From Aequorivita sp. UBA3180 (GTDB lineage Bacteria > Bacteroidota > Bacteroidia > Flavobacteriales > Flavobacteriaceae), in the NCBI GenBank assembly GCA_002364215.1, contig DEXQ01000015.1:94158-158157 (forward strand): a DNA stretch of 64,000 bases, read 5' to 3'. The translations under genes and the position numbers were made by a program. The notes beneath the pieces were generated by a model that saw nothing but the letters and a program-made list of their open reading frames with translations, did no database searches and had not been told where the DNA came from. Below are positions 43,101 to 49,418 of this stretch, in pieces (the stretch's first letter is position 1; the number at the start of each line of letters is the position of its first letter).

Positions 43101-43115
43101 CCCAAGACAAATTAA

Positions 43116-43166
43116 GAGGAAAGATTTGACTGATTGCAACCTCATTAAAAAATGCTAAAGGCAGTG
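43116..43166 (+). promoter_or_regulatory. SAM-II-like (SAM-alpha) riboswitch upstream of metK
   Basis: P1 GAGG (43116-43119) with CCTC (43140-43143). The enclosed loop AGATTTGACTGATTGCAA matches the SAM-II GAUUUaAC...AUUGCAA pattern, and the 3' part has the conserved GCTAAA (43154-43159). The pseudoknot ACTG (43129-43132) with CAGT (43162-43165) differs in sequence from the published marine metX aptamer but keeps pairing, a covariation-like change. It lies in the leader of SAM synthetase. Confidence 0.8.
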
Positions 43167-43228
43167 AAAACTTCCCTTCGGCGCTCTCGTCAAATCTGCT
43201 GAAAAATATAAATTTTTAAAACCATTTT

Positions 43229-44485
43229 ATGGCCTATTTATTTACTTCGGAAAGTGTTTCTGAAGGACACCCAGACAAAGTTGCGGATCAAATTAGCGAT
43301 GCGCTTTTAGATAATTTTTTGGCTTTCGACCCAGAAAGTAAGGTTGCTTGTGAAACTTTGGTAACCACCGGACAAGTTGTTTTGGCGGGCGAGGTGAAAA
43401 GCAATACGTATCTCGATGTTCAAAATATTGCACGCGAAGTGATCAATAAAATTGGTTATACGAAAGGCGCTTATAAATTCAGCGGCGATTCCTGTGGGGT
43501 AATTTCTTTGATTCACGAACAATCACAGGATATCAATCAAGGTGTTGATCGTGAAAATAAAGAAGAACAGGGCGCCGGTGACCAAGGAATGATGTTTGGT
43601 TATGCTACAAAAGAAACCGAAAATTATATGCCGTTGGCGTTGGATATTTCGCATAAAATCTTGATTGAATTGGCTGCGCTTCGTCGCGAAGAAGATGAAA
43701 TAAAATACTTGCGCCCAGATGCTAAAAGCCAGGTTACTATTGAATATAGCGATGATAATATTCCCCAAAAAATCGTTGCCATTGTTGTATCTACACAACA
43801 TGACGAATTTGATGAGGATGAGAAAATGCTCTCAAAAATCAAAAAGGATATTACGGAAATTTTGATTCCGAGAGTGAAAAAACAACTCCCGGAATATGTG
43901 CAAAAATTATTCAACGATGATATTGTTTATCACATAAATCCAACTGGGAAATTTGTAATTGGCGGACCTCACGGCGATACTGGTTTAACGGGAAGAAAAA
44001 TTATCGTTGACACTTACGGCGGAAAAGGTGCCCACGGCGGTGGTGCTTTCAGTGGAAAAGACCCAAGTAAAGTTGACAGAAGCGCTGCATATGCATCGCG
44101 ACACATTGCGAAAAACCTTGTGGCAGCTGGCGTTGCCGATGAAGTTTTGGTACAGGTTTCTTATGCAATTGGCGTTGTGGAACCTACTTCAATTTTGGTT
44201 AATACGTACAATTCTTCAAACGTAAAACTTTCTGACGGCGACATTGCAAAAAAGGTTTCTGAAATCTTCAATATGCGCCCAGCGGCCATTGAAAAAAGAT
44301 TGAAATTAAGAAACCCAATCTATTCCGAAACCGCTGCTTATGGGCATATGGGACGTGTACCTGAAATGGTATCAAAAGTTTTTGAAAGCCCCTATAATGG
44401 AAGGATTGAAAAAGAAGTGGAGCTTTTCACTTGGGAAAAGTTGGATTATGTAGATGCAGTAAAAGTTGCTTTTCAATTGAAATAG
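43229..44485 (+). CDS. metK: S-adenosylmethionine synthetase
   Basis: 418 residues, usual for Bacteroidota. Motifs: SEGHPDKVADQISDA near residue 10 (ATP/Met binding), GDQGMMFGYA, and GGGAFSGKDPSKVDRSAAY (phosphate-binding loop). It makes SAM from methionine and ATP. Transcribed away from the methionine cluster from its own promoter with a SAM-II-like aptamer in the leader, so SAM should repress its own synthesis. Its 3' end shares a strong bidirectional terminator with the convergent response regulator gene. Confidence 0.97.
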   Translation: MAYLFTSESVSEGHPDKVADQISDALLDNFLAFDPESKVACETLVTTGQVVLAGEVKSNTYLDVQNIAREVINKIGYTKGAYKFSGDSCGVISLIHEQSQDINQGVDRENKEEQGAGDQGMMFGYATKETENYMPLALDISHKILIELAALRREEDEIKYLRPDAKSQVTIEYSDDNIPQKIVAIVVSTQHDEFDEDEKMLSKIKKDITEILIPRVKKQLPEYVQKLFNDDIVYHINPTGKFVIGGPHGDTGLTGRKIIVDTYGGKGAHGGGAFSGKDPSKVDRSAAYASRHIAKNLVAAGVADEVLVQVSYAIGVVEPTSILVNTYNSSNVKLSDGDIAKKVSEIFNMRPAAIEKRLKLRNPIYSETAAYGHMGRVPEMVSKVFESPYNGRIEKEVELFTWEKLDYVDAVKVAFQLK

Positions 44486-44502
44486 GTCTCGACTTAAGTT
44501 TT

Positions 44503-44530
44503 TCCTGAGCGCAATCGAAGGACTCGAACT
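44503..44530. repeat. Dispersed CTTCGA..GCGCTCAG repeat, inverted copy
   Basis: CCTGAGCGCAATCGAAGGACTCG; its complement matches the CTTCGACTGCGCTCAG family of 37642-37670. Confidence 0.6.
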
Positions 44531-44540
44531 CACAAAAAGA

Positions 44541-44581
44541 AAATCCCAAATTCCAAAAGTTATAATTGGAGTTTGGGATTT
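44541..44581. terminator. Bidirectional terminator between metK and the response regulator
   Basis: 16-bp stem with one G-U pair: AAATCCCAAATTCCAA / TTGGAGTTTGGGATTT, 9-nt loop. Its left arm is identical to part of the convergent intergenic region at 60734-60751, so it is also a dispersed repeat. Confidence 0.8.
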
Positions 44582-44594
44582 GTTATTTGGCGCT

Positions 44595-45242
44595 TCAAAT
44601 AATATTATGGTTCCGTGCCTTTTGAACCGCTTCAATCTTGCTGTGTACCTGCAATTTTTTGTAGATGTTTTCAATGTGTTTTCTAACGGTGCTGGGCGAA
44701 AGGAAAAGATGGTCGGCAATGACTGTATAGCTCAACCCTTTGCTCAGTTGCTCCAACACCTCAACTTCACGGGTGGAAAGTGATATTTCCTCTTGATCAC
44801 GCAGGTTTTGAATATCAATTGGATTTCTTAATAATTTCAAGGTTTTCATGGCGATTGAAGGATTCATTGCCGCACCACCGTTTAAAGTTTCTAAAATACC
44901 TTCGTATAAATCCTTTGGGTTTATTTCCTTCAGCAAATAACCGTCCGCACCCGCTTTTATGGCGTTGAATATATGCTCGTCATTATCAAAGGCGGTAAGC
45001 ATAATTATTTTGATGTGCGGATATTTCTGCTTTACTATTTGGGTTGTTTCAATGCCGTTGAGCACGGGCATTTCAATATCCATCAAGATGATATCGAGGT
45101 TATGGTTTTCCTGCAGTTTTGTCAGCAATTCGGTGCCGTTCATGGAAGTATGTTTCACAGAAACATCATCAAAAAAAGAGAGTTTTTCCTTAATGGCATT
45201 TATAAGAAAAGTGTTGTCGTCAACTATTGCAACTTTAAGCAT
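44595..45242 (-). CDS. NarL-family response regulator of the two-component system
   Basis: 215 residues. Receiver domain (about 2-120) with intact acidic pocket D8-D9, phosphoacceptor D55 (LMDIEMP) and Lys in GYLLKEI; LuxR-type HTH (about 148-212, SLSTREVEVLEQLSKGLSYTVIADHL). Cytoplasmic, activated by the kinase encoded just upstream (45334-47106). Preceded by a 20-bp palindrome at 45301-45320 and a -7-like element, suggesting that it controls itself. Confidence 0.93.
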   Translation of the reverse strand: MLKVAIVDDNTFLINAIKEKLSFFDDVSVKHTSMNGTELLTKLQENHNLDIILMDIEMPVLNGIETTQIVKQKYPHIKIIMLTAFDNDEHIFNAIKAGADGYLLKEINPKDLYEGILETLNGGAAMNPSIAMKTLKLLRNPIDIQNLRDQEEISLSTREVEVLEQLSKGLSYTVIADHLFLSPSTVRKHIENIYKKLQVHSKIEAVQKARNHNII

Positions 45243-45271
45243 CTCTGGTGGGTTAGTTGTTTTAAAGATAC

Positions 45272-45320
45272 TAAAAATACCTTTTAAGAATAATCAAAAA
45301 AATAGGGCAATTGCCGTATT
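45272..45320 (-). promoter_or_regulatory. Palindromic operator A and promoter of the response regulator gene
   Basis: Palindrome AATAGGGCAATTGCCGTATT at 45301-45320 (18 of 20 positions symmetric). Exactly 21 nt downstream on the minus strand is TATTTTTA (45279-45272), one mismatch to TAnnTTTG. Start codon 30 nt further. Confidence 0.75.
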
Positions 45321-45333
45321 AGTTTTTTCTTAA

Positions 45334-47106
45334 TCATTTCGGCACTTTCAGTAAAACTGATGTTCCCTTTTTTGAAGTCTTTATTTGAAGCGCGCCACCA
45401 ATTTCCCCAGCACGTTTTTTCATATTGTTTAGTCCGTTGCCGAGTTCTGTATTATCTTGATCAAATCCAATTCCATCATCAGTAATTTCAATATAGTATT
45501 TGCTTTCTTTTTCAGAAATATTTACTTCAATTTCATCTGCTGATGCATATTTTAAAGCATTGTTTACAGCCTCTTGAATAATTCTATAAATATTCATTCC
45601 TGCAACGGAAGAAAAAATGTGCGACTCATCAACATTTTCTTCAATATTAAATGAAAAATCAGTTTTTTCCGAAGCGCTTTTTGCGTGTTCAATAAAGTTT
45701 GCAATACGTGATTGAAGATCTTCAAAGGTTATGTTTTCCTTGTTCATCGCCCAAATGGTATCGCGTAATTCATAAATTGTCTGTTGTGTAAAACTGCTAA
45801 TGTTACTGAGTTTATTGCCCAATTTCTCACTGATGTCCGTAAATCCAAACTTTAAATTATCAATGCTGGAAATGATAAAAGTGAGCTGTGCACCAATATT
45901 ATCGTGAAGATCGCGAGATATCCTTAAGCGTTGTTCCTGTAATTTATTTTGGGTTTCAATTTTTGCCAAAGCTGTTTTTAATTCACCTTCTTTTTGAAGC
46001 TGACGGTTTCTAAGTTTTTGCTGGTTGTAGAGCAAATACCCGAGCAGGCCGAGAATCAGTGCCAGTCCAAGACTCCCAAAAATAAAAGTGTTTTTTCGGC
46101 GGACCTCCAAATCCTTTTCGGCAAGTTGGGCGCGCTGTTGCAGTATTTCGTTCTGCTTTTTTTCAGTTTCAAATTCAACGTTTAAGGCAGCGATTCGTTC
46201 CTGCACTTTGAGTCCATGAACACTATCTTTTACCGCAGCATATTGTTCAAAATAATATAAGGCCGAATCTGTATTTTTTAATTTCTTATAGATATCAGAA
46301 AGCAGTTTGTAGTTATACTGGGTGAGGTTTTGATATTGTTTCTTTTTTGAAATAGGCAACGACTTATGGACTAGTGGAATGGCGCTGCTCCATTTTTCCT
46401 CTGCAACAAAAACTTCACCCAACTGCGTATAATTTTCAGCAATGCCCAACGAATCTGCCCATTGTAATCTTTGATGAAGGGATTTGTTGAAATATTCTCT
46501 CGATTTTGAATAATTTCCCTGCAGCCCATAAACACCTGCTAGATTGCTCCAACTATAAGGAACACCAATGGTATCATTTATTTTCAATTTTATTTTCAAT
46601 CCTTCTTCAAAATAGAAAAGGGCGCTGTCCAACTCTTTATTTATTTCCTTTAAAACTCCGTAATTGTTATAAATATCCTTTAGTTCGTTCTCAAAATTGT
46701 TTGCTTCCGCAATTGCCTTCCCTTTCTGCATATAATAAAGGGCTTTATCCAAATCGCGATATTTCATGCTATAGCCCATTTCGGCATAATAATCAGCTAC
46801 CCTGTCCAGTTGATTTAGCTTTTCATAAATTTTTATCCCATCTATAGAACTTTTGGTGCTTTCCTCATATTTTCCCTGGTAGGCATAAACCAAGCTGAGC
46901 TGTGAATGTGCGCCTGCCATTCCTAATTCATAGGAAATCTTTTCGGCATCTTTTAGGTTTTTTTGAAAAAGTGCAACAATGGAGTCTTGAGGTATGTTGA
47001 GCCCCTGTACATAAAGTGTGTTTATGGAATCAATTGTTTTCTTGCTCTGTGAATACGTGGCGGTGAAATTCATTAACACCGAAAGAAACAGTAAAATCCT
47101 AAACAT
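45334..47106 (-). CDS. TPR-containing sensor histidine kinase
   Basis: 590 residues. Signal peptide or membrane anchor 1-20, an extracytoplasmic array of TPR-like helices (about 55-310), coiled coil (about 312-335), one membrane segment (about 340-361, FIFGSLGLALILGLLGYLLY), a second coiled coil, then HisKA_3 with phosphorylation site H401 (RISRDLHDNIGAQL) and an HATPase domain with GIGFDQDN and GNGLNNMKKRA. It probably senses an envelope signal through the TPRs and phosphorylates the adjacent NarL regulator. Starts 3 bp after the small membrane protein gene. Confidence 0.92.
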   Translation of the reverse strand: MFRILLFLSVLMNFTATYSQSKKTIDSINTLYVQGLNIPQDSIVALFQKNLKDAEKISYELGMAGAHSQLSLVYAYQGKYEESTKSSIDGIKIYEKLNQLDRVADYYAEMGYSMKYRDLDKALYYMQKGKAIAEANNFENELKDIYNNYGVLKEINKELDSALFYFEEGLKIKLKINDTIGVPYSWSNLAGVYGLQGNYSKSREYFNKSLHQRLQWADSLGIAENYTQLGEVFVAEEKWSSAIPLVHKSLPISKKKQYQNLTQYNYKLLSDIYKKLKNTDSALYYFEQYAAVKDSVHGLKVQERIAALNVEFETEKKQNEILQQRAQLAEKDLEVRRKNTFIFGSLGLALILGLLGYLLYNQQKLRNRQLQKEGELKTALAKIETQNKLQEQRLRISRDLHDNIGAQLTFIISSIDNLKFGFTDISEKLGNKLSNISSFTQQTIYELRDTIWAMNKENITFEDLQSRIANFIEHAKSASEKTDFSFNIEENVDESHIFSSVAGMNIYRIIQEAVNNALKYASADEIEVNISEKESKYYIEITDDGIGFDQDNTELGNGLNNMKKRAGEIGGALQIKTSKKGTSVLLKVPK

Positions 47107-47109
47107 ATA

Positions 47110-47352
47110 CTATAATTTAATTTCAGATTGAACCACCAGAGCCTCGTGTAAATTGTACTGCATAAATTGATAGCTGTTGAGATGCTGTTTTCTAAAGTTT
47201 ACTTGCCTGTAATTGACGGCTATAACATTTTCCAAAGCAGAAACGTTCTGAGTATGAGCTCTGCCAAGCGCCTTATTTTCAGTATATGCCCAAATGAGTA
47301 TTCCCAAAATTGAGAAAAGTATTACTATTGTGAAGATTAGCTGCAACATCAT
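47110..47352 (-). CDS. Small single-pass membrane protein in the kinase operon
   Basis: 80 residues: one N-terminal membrane segment (about 3-22, LIFTIVILFSILGILIWAY) and a 58-residue polar tail with heptad-like hydrophobics. I recognise no family. It lies 3 bp before the kinase gene behind its own copy of the operator palindrome, so it may be an accessory or sensory partner of the kinase. Either Met of the MM start is possible (47352 or 47349). Confidence 0.7.
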   Translation of the reverse strand: MMLQLIFTIVILFSILGILIWAYTENKALGRAHTQNVSALENVIAVNYRQVNFRKQHLNSYQFMQYNLHEALVVQSEIKL

Positions 47353-47372
47353 AAGTAACTGGTTCTAAACCT

Positions 47373-47421
47373 TAAATATAAATTTCTTTTTTGATTCTGC
47401 ACATAGGGCATCTGCCTTATT
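47373..47421 (-). promoter_or_regulatory. Palindromic operator D and promoter of the membrane protein/kinase operon
   Basis: Site CATAGGGCATCTGCCTTATT at 47402-47421. Exactly 21 nt downstream on the minus strand is TATATTTA (47380-47373). Start codon about 20 nt further. Confidence 0.75.
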
Positions 47422-47434
47422 TGCTTTGTAAAAT

Positions 47435-47535
47435 AATAAACCCCATAGTTGAACATGGGGTTTTTATTACTTTAGGCGCTCCTCACTTCGCCCTCAGTGT
47501 GAAAATAATCTGGTTAGTAGATCATTTTAAACTTC
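47435..47535 (-). ncRNA. Candidate small RNA of about 100 nt
   Basis: The 373-bp gap between the kinase operon and the lipoprotein gene contains no convincing ORF. It does hold operator C with a -7-like CATCTTTG (47548-47541), and a terminator at 47439-47465. A transcript from about 47535 to about 47435 on the minus strand would be roughly 100 nt. It could fold through GGCG/CGCC and TCAC/GTGA helices before the terminator hairpin. The promoter and terminator suggest it; expression is not shown. Confidence 0.45.
47439..47465 (-). terminator. Intrinsic terminator between lipoprotein and kinase operons
   Basis: AACCCCAT/ATGGGGTT stem (47439-47446 with 47455-47462), 8-nt loop; on the minus strand followed by TTTATTATTTT, on the plus strand by TTTTTATT. 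Usable in both directions. Confidence 0.75.
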
Positions 47536-47540
47536 TTATA

Positions 47541-47589
47541 CAAAGATGCCTTTACTAAAAAGCAAAAGCAATAAGGCAGTTGCCTTATT
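47541..47589 (-). promoter_or_regulatory. Palindromic operator C with promoter facing the candidate small RNA
   Basis: Palindrome AATAAGGCAGTTGCCTTATT at 47570-47589, then exactly 21 nt, then CATCTTTG (47548-47541) on the minus strand. No gene starts behind it before the terminator at 47465. Confidence 0.7.
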
Positions 47590-47725
47590 TCCGAAAGCAA
47601 ATTGTCCATAAAACTTTAGGTAATAATTAAACTTCTCAACCTTTAAAAAAAACCGGAGGAAAAACTTGCGTTCTGCCCCCGGCCCACGTAAAAACCTCAA
47701 CATAGAGATTTCCTTCAAATATTTA

Positions 47726-48253
47726 TTACTGATTAGTCACTTCAATATTAAACTGTCCATCGGTTACTGAAACACTCTCGCTGGTGTTGTTCAAATTATA
47801 ACCAGTAAAATTAAACGTACCCTTAATTGTATTTCCGTCGTAACTAGAAATGTTTATCGTACCATTGTTTCCTTGTCCGGTTCCAACAGTTGAATAAACA
47901 ACTACTGTATTAGGATCTGGATTACTTGGATCTGGCAAATAACTATAGGTACCAATGTTAACAAAATTCAAATCGTAGCTACCCTCACCGTCAAAACTTG
48001 TGAGAATAATTTGTAGGTTTTCAGACTGTTCCGTTCCACCACTAATGGCAATCGCCTGTCCAGCACCAGAATTGGTCACCCGGGCCACAACTGTTCCTTG
48101 CATTCCTGAAAAGTTGTTTCCATCAACTTTCGCGGTAAAAGTCCCTGAACCACCTTGTGGGTCATCGCCGCCATCGTCATCTTTTTTACAAGAAGTTAAA
48201 CTTACGGCAACTACTGCCATTAATACTAAAATAGATTTTTTAAATGTTTTCAT
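47726..48253 (-). CDS. Lipoprotein, unknown function, member of the palindrome regulon
   Basis: 175 residues: signal with lipobox SLTSC (Cys about 22), acidic linker KKDDDGGDDPQGGSG, then a beta-rich domain of about 140 residues (TFTAKVDGNNFSG start; repeated Gly/Thr/Asn turns) resembling DUF6252-type lipoproteins. Envelope-anchored, function unknown. Preceded by operator B, almost identical to the one before the response regulator, so it is a likely output of the two-component system. Confidence 0.82.
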   Translation of the reverse strand: MKTFKKSILVLMAVVAVSLTSCKKDDDGGDDPQGGSGTFTAKVDGNNFSGMQGTVVARVTNSGAGQAIAISGGTEQSENLQIILTSFDGEGSYDLNFVNIGTYSYLPDPSNPDPNTVVVYSTVGTGQGNNGTINISSYDGNTIKGTFNFTGYNLNNTSESVSVTDGQFNIEVTNQ

Positions 48254-48304
48254 AATGTTTGGTTTAATATTCCGCTATAGGCGAATACGTGATTAATGTT
48301 GAAG

Positions 48305-48353
48305 CAAAATTGACCCAAACCAAAAGTTTTTACAATAGGGCAATTGACGTATT
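48305..48353 (-). promoter_or_regulatory. Palindromic operator B and promoter of the lipoprotein gene
   Basis: Site AATAGGGCAATTGACGTATT at 48334-48353 differs from operator A at one base of 20. Exactly 21 nt downstream on the minus strand is CAATTTTG (48312-48305). Start codon about 51 nt further. Confidence 0.75.
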
Positions 48354-48388
48354 CTGATATACGAATTACGATTTTAGATTGAAGTTTT

Positions 48389-49342
48389 CTAAAACTGAAT
48401 GTGCGGAAACCGTTTTTGAATCTCCCTAATTTTTAATTGAAGTTTTTCCGAAAACCGAAGGTGTTCAGCACTATTTGGGTTGAAGGGCCTGTGGTTTAAA
48501 CCAGTTTGAACAGCCGCAATTTCTTTTTGAAGCGTTCCGGTTTCAGCAGCAATCCAAACCTTTGAAAATTTCTGCCAAATAATTTCGATAGCGGTTTTAT
48601 TTGGATGAAGCATATCCTCGTCATAAAAACGGTAATCGCGCAGCTCGTCCATCATTATTTCAAAAGACGGAAAATAGAAGCTTCTCGACTGCGCGCGAAG
48701 TGACAATGATTGGTGGATTGCGGAAATAAGATGCGCTTTGCTCAGCGAATTTTCCGCAAAACCATCTTTAATGTGCCGAACCGGCGAAACGGTATTTATA
48801 ATTGTGGTGGTAGGGTTTATTGCTGAAATTTTATCGAAAATAGTTTGAAAGCTTTTTGAAATGGTTTCGATGGAAAGCAATTCCTTTTTAAAATTCTGCT
48901 GCGGAATTTTATGGCAGTTTGCAACTATTTCATCACTTTCCAAGTGTCTGTAAACCCACGAAGTTCCGAAGGTGAAAATAACATGCGTTGAAGAGAAAAG
49001 TGCTTCGCGAAGATTTTTTAATGTCGAATTTAGATTATTTAAAAATTCGGTTTTATCCAAAGAAGCAAGCTCGGAATGCACGTCAAAACATTTCCAAACT
49101 TCGTTGTGCTGAAAAATATCTTCTTCCGAAAATGAAACACCATCAATTGCACGAACAATCAATTTTTCAATGGAAACGGGGTTGAAGATTACCCCAAACG
49201 GATTCTGCAGATTTTGAAATTTGAAATAGTCAAACTTCGCCCCAATATTCTCCGAAAAACAGCTTCCCAATAAAAGTACTTTTGAAGAATAATCTATTTG
49301 ATTTTCTTCGGGCCTTAGCGGTATTTCAATTTGAAGTTTCAT
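48389..49342 (-). CDS. GSCFA-domain protein
   Basis: 317 residues from Met 25 of the longest frame (49342, MKLQIEIPLRPEEN). The upstream extension to 49414 is encoded by a dispersed repeat and is unlikely to be translated. The family signature GSCFSENIG is near residue 25, with HYFPSFEIM-like and DDMLHPN downstream. GSCFA proteins resemble SGNH/GDSL hydrolases; substrate unknown. Around residues 212-221 the segment SLSLRAQSRS, not expected in the family, is encoded by a CTTCGAC-type repeat (48679-48708). Confidence 0.88.
   Translation of the reverse strand: MKLQIEIPLRPEENQIDYSSKVLLLGSCFSENIGAKFDYFKFQNLQNPFGVIFNPVSIEKLIVRAIDGVSFSEEDIFQHNEVWKCFDVHSELASLDKTEFLNNLNSTLKNLREALFSSTHVIFTFGTSWVYRHLESDEIVANCHKIPQQNFKKELLSIETISKSFQTIFDKISAINPTTTIINTVSPVRHIKDGFAENSLSKAHLISAIHQSLSLRAQSRSFYFPSFEIMMDELRDYRFYDEDMLHPNKTAIEIIWQKFSKVWIAAETGTLQKEIAAVQTGLNHRPFNPNSAEHLRFSEKLQLKIREIQKRFPHIQF
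48679..48708 (-). repeat. Dispersed repeat inside the GSCFA coding sequence
   Basis: Contains CTTCTCGACTGCGCGCGAAG and TGACAATG, a variant of the CTTCGACTGCGCTCAGCGTGAC repeat family; it keeps the reading frame. Confidence 0.55.
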
Positions 49343-49362
49343 ATTTATTGGGAAATCTCTGT

Positions 49363-49403
49363 GTCCTCTGTGCCTTTGCGGTAAAATTAAACCGCAGAGA
49401 CGC
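49363..49403. repeat. Imperfect inverted repeat CTCTGTGCCTTTGCGGT / ACCGCAGAGACGCAGCG
   Basis: Two arms of about 17 bp around AAAATTAA lie between alaS and the GSCFA gene and form the 5' extension of the GSCFA frame. A widespread low-copy intergenic element in Bacteroidota from memory; no coding role. Confidence 0.7.
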
Positions 49404-49418
49404 AGCGAACGCAAAGAG

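Noticed and set aside
47536..47718. 60-codon minus-strand frame between the lipoprotein and kinase operons
   Set aside because: Composition is that of translated A/T-rich intergenic DNA; it overlaps operator C and its promoter, and no start signal or family is visible.
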